This document shows positions 47,877 to 57,975 of a stretch of 64,000 nucleotides of DNA, piece by piece. A program made the position numbers and the translations under genes. The DNA comes from Triticum aestivum (lineage: Eukaryota > Streptophyta > Magnoliopsida > Poales > Poaceae). The notes under the pieces were generated by a model. It did not search any database. It saw only the letters and a list, made by a program, of their open reading frames with translations, and was not told where the DNA came from. The stretch is from the NCBI RefSeq assembly GCF_018294505.1, contig NC_057796.1:266453981-266517980 (forward strand), in the 5' to 3' direction. Numbering within the stretch: the first letter of the stretch is position 1; each line of letters begins with the position of its first letter.

Positions 47877-48982
47877 ATGGACGCTGGAGCACCGGCCGAC
47901 GTGATGTCTATGGCTCTGGCCAAAACCGTCGAGGCTCATGGTACGAAGAAGCGCAAGCACCCCGCCGAGACTACCGCAGACAAGCTCAAAGCCATCGCCC
48001 TGTCCAAGCCCCCCTCTCCGGGATCCCTCATTAAGCAAGTCCAGGTAATGTCTCTTGTTGACGATCTTTTTCTCGATCTTGATCGTGTTTTTTCATCTAA
48101 CACGCAGTACTAGTACTGGTAGTACAACTTTCTGGGTGATCTTGCATGTGATTTTAGTGTGCCAAATGACGGTTCTAAATTCCTCTTTTGACCAAAACAT
48201 GCGAGAGGTTGACACTGATTTCTTATAGATTACTTTCAACTACTCCCTCTATCCCAAATTTCTTGTCTTAGATTTGTCTAGATACGGATGTATCTAATAC
48301 TAAAATGTGACTTGATACATCCGTATCTAGACAAATCTAAGACAAGAATTTTGGGACGGAGGGAGTACTTTATGAACATCAATGCTACCTTTTAAGAGGG
48401 TATATTTGCCTCAGTAACTTGTGTTATGGATATTGCATGTAATCCCTCTGCTCTCATGCCTTTGAAGACATGTTCTAGTGTCTTTGTTCACTCATTTTTG
48501 TGCGTATATGTAGTCATATATGGAGTATAATATCGAAAATCATCTTATATTTCTGAATGGAGGTAGTAATAAAATATGGTTTCTGTTTGAATTAGAACCA
48601 GGTCCGCGGTGGAGATGAAGTTCTCAAAGTCATGCCGTGTGAACTGGAAGACCTGATGATGAGTTCTACTGCTGAACTATCCAGCTGCTGTGTCCTTGTC
48701 GCCACGTGTCCTGAACTAGTGTTTTCCTGTAGCATTGTTGTCAGGCGTGTTCTCGAGGCTGTACTTGACCACAACAATTTCCTGGCTGTGCCTTCGATTA
48801 GGAAGGGTGCGGTTCTTGTAAAGCTTCCCAACAAATCTGATGCGGCCTGTCTTCATCATCATGTTTATGAGTGGAAAGACCACTTTGTTAGGTTCTCCAA
48901 GGTTGACAAGATGGTGATGGTGCATGTAGACATCTCACACGAAGTCCATGGCCTAGTCAGTTATGCGGGGTTCATCCCGTAG
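47877..48982 (+). CDS. hypothetical nuclear-type protein, two exons, 184 aa
   Basis: Exon 1 is 47877-48044 (MDAGAPADVMSMALAKTVEA; a KKRKHP basic run that could be a nuclear signal; ends SLIKQVQ before GTAATG). Exon 2 is 48596-48982 (TTAG acceptor, phase 0, NQVRGGDEVLKVMPCELEDL to GLVSYAGFIP). The intron contains two MITE remnants, one a complete Stowaway. The C-terminal half (AVPSIRKGAVLVKLPN; HHVYEWKDHFVRFSKVD; MVMVHVDIS) has alternating beta-strand character and might be a very divergent B3-like fold, but this is not shown. It is preceded by promoter module copy 4. Frame and splice sites are intact. Confidence 0.55.
48243..48365. mobile_element. Stowaway MITE in the intron of the 47.9-kb gene model
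   Basis: Near-perfect foldback CTCCCTCTATCCCAAATTTC ... GAATTTTGGGACGGAGGGAG, TA at 48241-48242 and 48366-48367. A second, degenerate half-element ends near 48,568. Confidence 0.92.
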
Positions 48983-49178
48983 GTCGGTGGCAAGAAATAG
49001 TCTGCAGAGTTTAGTTAGTGCAACTTTGCTTGTCTGTAGTAAGTACTATTGTTCAGTACTTGATTTGTGTTTGTGAACCCTGTATTGTTTATTAGTACTG
49101 CCGCTTTTGGTGTGTGAACGGTCTATGTTAATGTCTATGTTAATGTCTGTCCACTCAATTCAGTCTGTATATTTTGAA

Positions 49179-50012
49179 GGGATAATTAATTTGGTGCCCT
49201 TAGTCGTGTCCCACTCGGCAGGTTTACCCCTAGTTTCTGAAAACACTTGTTGCTGCCCAAAGCACTTTGCTCCTCTTATGCTTTTGCCCTTTGACCGATT
49301 GACCATCACTTTGAAAACTTCATAAAAATTTCATACTAACTCAGAAAAATTCAAATAAGATATCAAAATGTTTAGAAAAGCATCACCTATATGTGCATGT
49401 CATTTGCATTCATGAAAAAAGTGTTGGCCAGTCCCCATCTCAGTTTTAGCTCATATGATCTTAGCATGAATAGTAAAATCTAAAAAAATCTAAAAATTCT
49501 AAAAAAAAGTGGTGGCAAACTTTGACCAATTTTTTTTAGTGCTTGCCAAGTTTCATAAGGGAATGACATTCGTGGAAGTCGTGGCAAGAAAAAGTAAATT
49601 TTGGAGCATTGATTTTTATTTTTTTGCCACGACTTCCATGAATGTCATTCCCTTATGAAACTTGGCAAGCACTCAAAACATTGGTCAAAGTTTGCCACCA
49701 ATTTTTTTTAGATTTTACTGTTCATGCTAAGATCATATGAGCTAAAACAGAGATGGGGACTGGCCAACACTTTTTTCATGAATGCAAATGACATGCACAT
49801 ATATGTGATGCTTTTCTGAACATTTTGATATCTTATTTGAATTTTTCTGAGTTAGTATGAAATTTTTATGAAGTTTTCAAAGTGATGGTCAAACGGTCAA
49901 AGGGCAAAAGCATAAGAGGAGCAAAGTGGTTTGGGCAAGAACAAGTGTTTTCGGAAACTAGGGGTAAACCTGCCGAGTGTGACCCAACTAGGGGCATAAA
50001 ATCAATTATCCC
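49179..50012. mobile_element. 834-bp long foldback, Mutator-like (9-bp target duplication)
   Basis: GGGATAATTAATTTGGTGCCC at the left and its imperfect complement at the right end. The two arms (about 49,179-49,590 and 49,600-50,012) pair over nearly the whole length, including GCACATATAGGTGATG/GTGCATGTCATTTGCATTC words. The direct repeat TATTTTGAA at 49170-49178 and 50013-50021 is 9 bp and perfect, as for Mutator-type elements. No transposase. Confidence 0.92.
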
Positions 50013-50021
50013 TATTTTGAA

Positions 50022-50614
50022 GTATCCAGATCATATTTTTTGTGAGGACGGTTTATCAATTATGGTTACACTCCAATATCTGTATGCATTGCAGGGTTTA
50101 TCGCACCCACCAGGATTTCCAGTCCCATGGATGTTCGGTCCATACGATTTGTCATGACCTTTGGACTGTCCTGCTTGTCGGAGTAGGCGGGGCCCCTGCA
50201 TGCCACACGTAGTTGGACGATCAATCTTCTGTTTAGTACTTCAACATAGTGATTTCCTGGTAAGGATTCACTCGTGTCACATCAAGTAAATCTTATTGAT
50301 TTACTGTCTAAATCTTATTGATTTAATGTCATGTTTTCTTTCTTTTCCTGCAATTTTACGATGCAGGTTTTGCCATGTGACATTCATCACAGAATAAACC
50401 GTTTGGTTTGCTCTACGATGGCTATTTTTGCAGGTTTCACTTCTTATGTCGTGTCAGTAACGAAGGCACTGTCCATCACTTATATTACTGGAAAAAATTA
50501 GATCAGTCTGTTGTCTGAGTACAAGCTGAATCCCTATGATGAACTGCAGTTTGGTTTAACAAAAACGCCACAATTAGTCCTTCTTGCGTTTAAAAGAAAT
50601 GAAGAAAAAACTAG
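50022..50614. other. spacer before the 50.6-kb exon
   Basis: No supported exon. CTAAATCTTATTGATTTA(C/A)TGTC repeats at 50,285-50,330. Upstream exons of the B3-like gene model may lie here but cannot be defined. Confidence 0.4.
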
Positions 50615-51370
50615 ATCAAGGTCACGGATCCTAGTCAAGTTAGAAAGCTGATCATAGCAGACCAGACACGATCGCCGCTGTCTCGCACAGATCGAGCACC
50701 GACAGTTGCTCTAGCACTGACAGCGGCAGCAGCTCAGTCTGATCCAACTGAGGATTGGGCACCGACCGCGTCAGCGGATCAGTCTGATCTACCAGAGGAT
50801 CGGGCATCGACACCGGCACCTGCTCCGACACCGGCACCAGCTCTACAAGGAGCACCATCTCCGGCAGCAGCAGCGGCTTCGGCACCTGCACCAACACTTG
50901 CACTTGCATCTGCTCCGGCCCGTGCAGTTGCACCGGCAACAGACTGGGCTGCAGTTCGCACTTCATATACCAAAGTCCTTACGAAAACTAACATGTCCAC
51001 CTTCTTGGTAAGCATTAGCCGCCCAAGTGCTTCGTTCTTTTTTCTTTCCATGTTGTTTCACATGATTCACTGTGTTGATCTAACTGTTTGGGTATGTCTT
51101 CTTGTTTGCAAACAGAGAATTCCTAGAGCAACGAGGGAGTCGTTCAACAATCCGGGAGACCGCGGCCAAGTTTCTCTTACCATGCGCAGCCTTGGTGTGA
51201 ATGAACATGCTCAATATACCGTAAGTACAAAGGATGGTCACATGATGATTGATGCTAAAGGATGGTCAAGGTTCAAATCTAAATCATATCTTGCGGTAGG
51301 GGATGATGTCAAAATCGAACTTTCTCGGCAAGGAGAGCTAGTCCAAATCAACTTTGAAATTCTTCAGTAG
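50615..51370 (+). CDS. B3-like domain protein, C-terminal part (5' end undefined)
   Basis: Exon A ends at 51007 (STFL before GTAAGC) and exon B is 51116-51370 (ACAG acceptor, phase 0). Exon A is open back to an in-frame TAG at 50612. It encodes an Ala/Pro/Asp-rich low-complexity region (TEDWAPTASADQSDLPEDRA; SPAAAAASAPAPTLAL) and then SYTKVLTKTNMSTFL. Exon B reads RIPRATRESFNN, QVSLTMRSLGVNEHAQYTV, GHMMIDAKGWSRF and LAVGDDVKIELSR. The T-x-T-N-M-S-TFL-RIP start, GW-x-x-F and the GDDV turn are those of plant B3 DNA-binding domains. The start codon is unknown. The gene may share a transcript with the 47.9-kb model, from which it is separated by the foldback at 49.2-50.0 kb. Confidence 0.6.
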   Translation: MKVTDPSQVRKLIIADQTRSPLSRTDRAPTVALALTAAAAQSDPTEDWAPTASADQSDLPEDRASTPAPAPTPAPALQGAPSPAAAAASAPAPTLALASAPARAVAPATDWAAVRTSYTKVLTKTNMSTFLVSISRPSASFFFLSMLFHMIHCVDLTVWVCLLVCKQRIPRATRESFNNPGDRGQVSLTMRSLGVNEHAQYTVSTKDGHMMIDAKGWSRFKSKSYLAVGDDVKIELSRQGELVQINFEILQ

Positions 51371-52006
51371 CAGCACGCAACTGCCGAACTGATCTATCCT
51401 CCGAGAGATTTTGATGTAATAATCTGGCATGGTGAAACAAGTGTCCTGTGTGTATACGTAGTATGACAGTATTATTTATCACATGGTATATCGTTGATAG
51501 AATTGCAACTCTGATTGCTGGTTAGGAACTGTCGTTCGATTTCATTCCAACAGCTGCCGTGCTTTATTCAATTTTGTGTATTCGCCTTGCGACAGCATCT
51601 AAAACTAGCGCCGTACCGATCGCTTGCAATATGAAAAGCACTGAGGTAGAACACATGGGCCCCCAAACATGCAGGGTCTGCCTGCGGCCCAAAGTCCAGA
51701 ACCGTGAGCCTATCTGAGTATTATATTCTGAGCTGAACCCCCATAAAAAAAGCTGAACCCCCATAATGCCCGTGCGTTGCAGAGGGAGTATATTTCTCGG
51801 CAAGGTGAGCCTGTGATATAAAAGATTTGTATATTTCTTTACAGAGGGAGTATCTCTCTGTCAAAAAATATATTTATGTGTAACTAGTTACTCCTGTCTT
51901 TCTACTTCCTTTCGCTGATATGTGGGGCAACCGGCAACGGGGTCCACGTGCCATATGCACAAATTGGAGTGCACAACTTCACGGTAGACACACCCCGGTC
52001 GTAGCG
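51371..52006. other. 3' region and intergenic spacer
   Basis: No gene. AGAGGGAGTATAT(T)TCT repeats (51,780 and 51,842) and AGCTGAACCCCCATAA repeats (51,730 and 51,752) are short local duplications. The probable poly(A) region of the 50.6-kb model is at 51,400-51,500. Confidence 0.5.
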
Positions 52007-52095
52007 CCGCAGTAATGCCCAATGAGCCGTCAAATCACAACCCCCCCTTTCCAGCTTTAGCAGTAAGCTGGACGGACGAAGCGACAATATTTCAC
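52007..52095 (+). promoter_or_regulatory. shared leader/promoter module, copy 5
   Basis: CGCCGCAGTAATGCCCAATG, AGCCGTCAAATCACAA, a C-run, GCAGTAAGCTGGACGGACGA, AGCGACAATATTTCACT. It lies 76 bases before the ATG of the 52,171 gene model. Confidence 0.7.
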
Positions 52096-52170
52096 TGGGC
52101 CTGAATCCCCTTCTCCCTCGTCTGCTTGTTCAGAGAAAACCCCCTCTCGGCGATTGCATAGGGTTTTCTC

Positions 52171-53469
52171 ATGGAGAACCAGGTATGAATTCTTCTTCCA
52201 TCCCCGATAAATCCAAGTCCCTTGGTCGCAGGTAATCCTAGGATGGCAGCCGCCGCCGTTCATGCATTTTTCTTCCTACTGAATCTAGTGTGTTTCATTT
52301 GCAGTGCCCAAAGTGCGAGTACCCTACAGGTTTCTGCGCCCTCGGCGGGACGCCACACTTGTTCCTTCTCATCCTAACACATCATTTTGAAACGCGCACA
52401 ATATGTTCCTAGAATCCTCTTTTCTATCCGGGAGGGTGGGGGTTTTTTGAACATGCTGTGTTCTCATATTATTTTTCCTGCAGTGTATTATTTGCTCTGC
52501 CAGAACACATGTACTCAAGATGCTCGGCCTTGCCATAACTGAATACACTAGTTTAATGGTCACAGTGAAGACAAGCCATGGATATAAGTTCCAAGTTGGG
52601 TTCATGAACCAAGAAGATCGCTGCTTTTTTTATGGCCGAACTTGGATAAACTTTCTCAAGTGTTACAGACTGGAAGTTGGCGCACGAATGTTGATGGAAA
52701 TAGCAGAACCTGGTCTCATCTTCACTGCGATCTTCCACCCCGACGTCGTTCCAATTGTTCATCCATGTTAGTTTTGTATCTGGTTCTTGCTTGTTGCCTC
52801 GATTACTTCTTAATCCACCTATTCTGTCTAACTAATCACAATTTAACTTTAGAAGTAGCAACGAATCTCTCACGAAGATGCTACTTCTAACTAATATTTT
52901 CTTATAATTGGTGGCACGTGTAGGTTTTTTCAGAGTTAAGCAGTCTGCTCGTTTGTTACTCTGTAATAACTCGGCTGTTACTAATGGCACTGAAGTTGAC
53001 TGGATCGACATCCACAAGTTCCTACACTTTATTGATCGTCTTGAGGTCCTTGTGGGGCGTTTCAATGGTGGAAGGCCACGTGGGATATGTGTGCCACTGC
53101 TGCACTCGTTGAACAGGTCCAACTGTGTCGAGAAACTTATGGTACGAGCTGTTTTCTGTTATATATGTTGTTCATAAACTATTGCTTATACACAGTTTTA
53201 CAGCTGTGATCTTCTTGAAACAGGAACTGCCGAGTTCTATTGTTCCTATACAGATGCCTGACCATGGTCGGGTCAGACTTGCGCTTGGTCACAACATGAT
53301 GTTTATGTCGACCTACTCAATTCCCCTTGGAGGTGAAAAGATACTTATTCATGGGTGGTCTCAAATAATGAAGGCCCGTCCATCTTGGAGAATAGGACAG
53401 AAGATTATGTTCATGCTTTTCCATGGCTCTAAAGCGAATATCCTGTTTATTGACCACGTTGCGAGATGA
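52171..53469 (+). CDS. B3-like protein with two B3-type regions, multi-exon
   Basis: Exons: 52171-52182 (MENQ), possibly 52305-52329 (CPKCEYPT), 52484-52766, 52924-53141 and 53224-53469. The last three join in phase with GT/AG sites (donors GTTAGT and GTACGA). Exon 3 carries a B3-like half (MVTVKTSHGYKFQVGF; CFFYGRTWINFLKCYRLEVG). Exons 4-5 carry a second one (NRSNCVEKLMELPSSIVPI; ILIHGWSQIMKARPSWRIGQ; KIMFMLFHG). Exon 2 does not fit the phase of exon 3, whereas exon 1 joined directly to exon 3 does, so exon 2 may be skipped or the start is elsewhere. Cys pairs at the N-terminus resemble REM-type B3 proteins. About 250 residues. A DNA-binding role is inferred from the fold only. Confidence 0.65.
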
Positions 53470-53690
53470 AGCCGCTTTCAGAAGGTTGTGGATGCGCGGG
53501 GTGGCGCCTGGGCCTTGTCCTGGGGCTTGGCGGCCTCACCCTTGGTTAACTGTAGGCAAAAGTAGCACTGTTCGAGGCGTGCTTTGTACGTTGAACCTGT
53601 ATAAGTACTCATACTGCTTTCAGCTTTGGTTGTTAAGTGCCCCTGCTGGTTTCAGTTAAGGTTGTTAAGTACTCCTGCTGCTTTTACAGT
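53470..53690. other. 3' region of the B3-like gene model
   Basis: TTGTTAAGTGCCCCTGCTGG / TTGTTAAGTACTCCTGCTGC short repeat at 53,630 and 53,662. No gene. Confidence 0.4.
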
Positions 53691-55960
53691 CTGTCGTGTT
53701 TCTTCAGTCCTGTCTTCCTCCAGCCGCCAAAACCAAAACCAGTGCCGGCGGGGCCGCCTGCTTCCGCCTCCCACGGCTGGCTGCGCCTCAGCGCACGCAT
53801 CGCCGCCCCACCGTCTCCTAAATCGTTAACGCCGACGTCCTCCGCGCGCTTTGGTGCGCTCGCCGCGGCGCCGCCCTCTCGCGTTGTCAACATGGTCAAC
53901 AAACAACAGGAATCGGCAGAAGTACGTGGAGAGGATGACAATAGGGGCCCACCACGTCAGCGTATGGAAAAATAAAATGCTTCCTCCTAGTGTTTTCCTG
54001 ACATCTGGGACCCACGACATTGTGAGCGTATATAGTCAATAGACAAGAGAACATCACAAGATCGGCTGACACCTGGGACGTAGCTACTCGAGCAGTATTT
54101 TTTTGTTTGGTATTGTTGAGACGGAGCAGGGTTTGAACTGGGCTGTGGCTCGTCTAGCCCAGGCTTATATTTTATGTTCACCATGTGACCAGCCTAGCTA
54201 TTTTTTCTTTGTGAAAATGAGCCCAGTTTATTTTTTCTGAAGAATACCCAATCCAGTCCTACTTATTTTTCTACGCCCTGATGGGCTGCAACTCTTTCAA
54301 GACGCCGGCAAATCTTGAAAGTAATATGAAATGGGTTTAAATATAAAAACAGATGACAAATTGGCAATTACTTTATAATTTCTGAATTTTTTCACATTTT
54401 CAGATTCCTATTTCACTGGGCATTAACCTAATTTAAATATAACTTCAAAGTACTTTAAATCTGGCTCGACATGGGCCCTGGCCAACCAAAAAAATAGTTT
54501 GGAACCCACAGAAATATGCGAAATTGGCCCTGGCCAACCAAAAAAATGACTGCAATAAATTGCATAAGAAGTTGCCATGAGCTATATATAAATTATTAAA
54601 AAAGAGAGGGAGTGGTCTGACTTGTGGGCCTGTTTAGTTGATGCGTATGCAAGATTTTTTTAGTTATTATATACGTCAACAAACGATTCTAGCAGACGTA
54701 CCGTTGGATGTCAATCCAAGGGCCGTCGTGTTTCTTCAATCTCTGATCTTCTTGCTCCAGCCGCCAAAGCAGCACCGGCGGGACCGCCTACTCCCGCCTC
54801 CCATGGCCGGCTGTGCTGCCGCGCAGGCCTCAGCGCCCCTACTACTCCCACCGCTGGCCAGGGCATCCCTCTACTCACCCACACCCCCTGTTATTCTGCG
54901 GCGACGGCAGCCTCACACCGCAGCCGAACCGGTGAACCCTCGTACTCCTCTCCGCGCGGGCTTCCACTACCGCGTCTTCCCCGGCTCCGCATCGTCCCCT
55001 TCCTAGGCCTCGCCGTCGTCCACCGCCGTGGTGCTCTCGGCGCGGCGTGGTCAATGTGGTCAATGACCGACTTCCATCGGAAGAGTACTGTACGTGGAGA
55101 GGCTGACAGCTGGGTCCACGGCAGCCGCAAGGAAGTGCCTCCTTATTATGCGGAAAATAATTATTCCTCCACCTTATAGGAGGGACCCACCAGACGGGCC
55201 ACCAGTATTTCACGAAAAAAACGTTTCCCCCTGACTGCTGGGACCCACAGGACGGGCCACCGTATTTCGCGAAAAAAACATCCCCCCCCCGCTGTCAGCT
55301 CGGACCCACCGGAAGTGCCTCCTTATTACGCACAAAAAATGAATACCCCCCTGCTAGCTGGGACCCACCTTGGTGGGAGGCTGACTTGTGGGCCTACTAA
55401 GTTGACTGGGACGGAGGCCTTTGTCAACTTTTGTCAATATATGAACGATTCTAGCTCCAGTGACCGTAGTGCTTCTTCAACCTCTGGTCTTCTTGCTCCA
55501 GCCGCCCAAAGCAGCGCCGGTCGTGCCGCCTGCTCCTGCCGCCCGTGGCCGGCTGTGATGCCGCGGAGGCCTCACCGCCCCCTACTACTCCCACCGCTGG
55601 CCAGACCATCCCTCTACGCACCCACACCCCCTGTTATTCTGCGGCGACGGCAACCTCACACCGCAGCCGAACGAGTGAACCCTCATACTCCTCTACGCGT
55701 GGGCATCCACTACCGCATCTTCCCCGACTCCGCGTCGTCCCCTTCCTAGGCCTCGCCGTCGTCCACCGCCCTGGTGCTCTCGGCGCGGTGTGGTCAACGT
55801 GGTCAAGGAATGGCTTCCATCGGACGTGGACTGTACGTGGAGAGGCTGACAACCGGGTCCACGGCCGCAGCAAGGAAGTGCCTCCTTATTATGCGCAAAA
55901 TAATTATTCCTCCACCTGATAGCAGGGACCCACCGGACGGGCCACCGTATTTCGCAAAAA
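53690..55960 (+). repeat. three copies of a GC-rich gene-like unit
   Basis: Units at about 53,695-53,985 (shortest), 54,728-55,265 and 55,468-55,960. The last two are close relatives sharing CTTGCTCCAGCCGCC, CTACTACTCCCACCGCTGGC, CACACCCCCTGTTATTCTGC, CTTCCTAGGCCTCGCCGTCG and GTACGTGGAGAGGCTGACA. The first shares CAGCCGCC, GCCGCCTGC, GGTGCGCTCGCCGC and GTACGTGGAGAGGATGACA. Frames are open for about 100 codons but differ between copies and lack domains. 54,000-54,720 between units 1 and 2 is AT-rich with no gene. Confidence 0.7.
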
Positions 55961-56345
55961 AAACGTTTCCCCCTGACTGCTGGGACCCACCAGCTACATC
56001 TTCGCACACAAGGAAGTGCATCCGAAAAAAACGATTCGCCTCCCTGACAGCTGGGACCCACCAGCTACATTTTCGCACGCAAGGAAGTGCGTCCAAAAAA
56101 AAACGATTCGCCCCCCTGACTGCTGGGACCCACCAGCTACATCTTCGCACGCAAGGAAGTGCGTCCGGGCAAAAAAAACAAAACGATTCCCCCCTGACTG
56201 CTGGGACCCAGCAGCTACACCTTCGCACGCAAGGAAGTGCGTCCGAAAAAAAAAACGATTTGCCCCCCTGACTGCTGGGACCCACCTGCTACATCTTCGT
56301 AGGCAAGGAAGTGCCTGACAGTCGGGACCCACCTGGTCGAAGCGT
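55961..56345 (+). repeat. minisatellite, five copies of about 71-78 bp
   Basis: Copies start with GGGACCCACCAGCTACATCT at 55,982, 56,053, 56,125, 56,203 and 56,277, followed by TCGCACGCAAGGAAGTGCGT, an A-run of variable length, and CGATTCGCCCCCCTGACTGC. The A-run length causes the period change. Long frames on both strands are produced by the repeat. Confidence 0.9.
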
Positions 56346-56395
56346 ACGTAGCGTTGTCATTCTGGTCGCGAATGTGTACGTACATATATACTGGT

Positions 56396-56465
56396 CGATG
56401 TAGAGGCGCGCACGTGTCATAGTAGAGGTGCGTACGTGTCATAGTAGAGGTGCGCACGTAGGATG
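56396..56465 (+). repeat. 23-bp tandem repeat, three copies
   Basis: GTAGAGG(C/T)GCG(C/T)ACGTGTCATA repeated near 56,400, 56,423 and 56,446, followed by ACGTACGT-rich text. Confidence 0.85.
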
Positions 56466-56610
56466 TACACGTACGTACAGCGGCCAGGGTGCAAGAAAGA
56501 AAATATGGCCACGTACGTACATACGGGCAGGGTCTCGAACGCCTACTCGCGCATACGTACGGCCAGGGCTCGTGTACATGGCTGGGTCGGAACGGAGAAA
56601 CAGCGTCGTC

Positions 56611-56726
56611 GTCGTGTTCATGGGGAGGCAACGGAATGCGTCGTGTTCATGGGGAGGCAACGAAATGCGTCGTGTTCATGGGGAGGCAACGAAATGCGTC
56701 GTGTTCATCGGGAGGAAACGGAACGC
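56611..56726 (+). repeat. 29-bp tandem repeat, four copies
   Basis: GTCGTGTTCATGGGGAGGCA, then ACGGAATGC, starting at 56,611, 56,640, 56,669 and 56,698 with few changes. Confidence 0.9.
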
Positions 56727-56794
56727 GTGGGAGCCAACCGGTTGGGTCGGAACGGAATGCGTGGTCGTGTTCATCGGGAGGGCTTGGACGGAAC

Positions 56795-57135
56795 AGTCGA
56801 TGGAAATGAGGCCTGGCGTACCGCAAAACGGAGGAAATGGCCTAGTGTTCGACCGGCCACATTCGAAATGGGATCCTGTTCATCGGGAGGGGTCTGGCGT
56901 ACCGCAAAACGGAGGAAACGGACCTCCTATGATCGAAATGGGGGTCCTGTTGATCGGGAGGGGTGTGGCGTACCGGAAAACGGATGAAACGGACCCCCTA
57001 CGGTCGAAACGGGGGTCCTGTTGATCGGGAGGGGTGTGGCGTACCGCAAAACGGACGAAACGGACCTCCTACGGTCGAAACAGGGGTCCTGTTCATCGGG
57101 AGGGGGGGTGTGGCGTACCGCAAAACGGGACTCCA
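56795..57135 (+). repeat. tandem repeat of about 71-81 bp, five copies
   Basis: TGGCGTACCGCAAAACGGA recurs at 56,814, 56,895, 56,966, 57,037 and 57,111, followed by GGACC(C/T)CCTA(C/T)GGTCGAAA and GGGGTCCTGTTCATCGGGAG. Confidence 0.9.
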
Positions 57136-57149
57136 CGGGATACTGTTCA

Positions 57150-57490
57150 TCTCCACCGTCGACCTCCTCCAGCCTCCACGGGCTACCGTCCACCTCCTCG
57201 AGCCTCCACGGGCTCCTGTTCATCCAGCCTCCACCGCGCGCTACTCCACCGGCTACTGTTCAACCACCCCTCCACGGGCACCCCTCCACCGTCTACTGTT
57301 CATCCAGCCCTCCACACCACGGGGTCCTGTTCAACCACCCCTCCACGGGCACCCCTCCACCGTCTACTATTCATCCAAGCCTCCACACCATGGGGTCCTG
57401 TTCATCCAGAGGCAACGCCACCGCTCACTGTTCATCCAACCCCCCCGCCCCGCAACACTCACTGTTCATCCAATCGTTCGGCTTCAGTTA
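57150..57490 (+). repeat. CCTCCACGGGC / CTGTTCATCCAG repeat region
   Basis: Irregular tandem copies of CTCCACGGGC(T/A)-C(C/T)-TGTTCATCCA and CACCCCTCCACCGTCTACT, with a larger block repeating near 57,255 and 57,335. A GCTCGGGTTCAGTTAGAGCC repeat follows at 57,583 and 57,611. No gene. Confidence 0.8.
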
Positions 57491-57739
57491 GCAGCAGTAG
57501 CGAAGGAATCGCTCGATCGGGTTGAGTTAACAGCCATCGATCGATCGCAAGGGTTCAGTAATGCGTAGCCTGCAGTGCAATCGCTCGGGTTCAGTTAGAG
57601 CCCAACGCCTCGCTCGGGTTCAGTTAGAGCCAACGCCTCGCACACATGCGCGTACGTGTACGAGAGAAACGCGCATCGCTCGGCCCCCGACCTCCCACCG
57701 TAACCGGGAACTCCCCAAAATTTTCCTCCCCCTCGCTTC

Positions 57740-57975
57740 TTCCACAGTTTTTTCCGTCATGGACGGCCCAAAGAATGTCATGCAGATGCGTCTTCGGCCC
57801 GCCCAGGACGAAAAGCCCATTTTCTGTCATGATTTTTTGTCATAGAAGTAGGAGCCCACCACATCTATGATGATACCGGGTTTGTCACAATTATCGTCAT
57901 AGAAGTTTCATATGTATGACAGAAAAAAATTTCGTTCAGCCCAAAATGTCACGGATGTGTCTTTTTTTTGTAGTG
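57740..57975. repeat. CACTA-2 right terminus and inverted repeat
   Basis: Ends GTCACGGATGTGTCTTTTTTTTGTAGTG. TGTCATAGAAGT, ATGATGATACCGGGTTTGTC and TATGACAG words mirror the left-end words CATGACA, GATGATACGTGTTTGTC and TAGAAGTG. Confidence 0.9.

Larger units (their letters stand above)
26958..57975. mobile_element. CACTA-2: 31,018-bp CACTA element with gene cargo
   Basis: Begins CACTACAAAAAAATACACTT and ends GTCTTTTTTTTGTAGTG, giving imperfect terminal inverted repeats of about 28 bases, with a 3-bp AGG duplication. Removing it restores the Angela LTR exactly as in the other LTR. Inside are left subterminal repeats, two TnpA-like loci on the minus strand, captured or cargo gene models (36.6, 41.5, 46.2, 47.9, 50.6 and 52.2 kb), segmental duplications, MITEs, and right-end minisatellites. 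No TnpD/TNP2-type transposase is seen, so it would need help to move. Some internal parts may be later insertions rather than original cargo. Confidence 0.93.

Noticed and set aside
55774..56332. Cys/Trp- or Pro/Thr-rich frames on both strands
   Set aside because: Translated minisatellite. The repeat unit length and A-runs explain the frames.
56428..57568. Long plus-strand frames up to 201 codons
   Set aside because: Three frames are open at once through minisatellites, with no domain.
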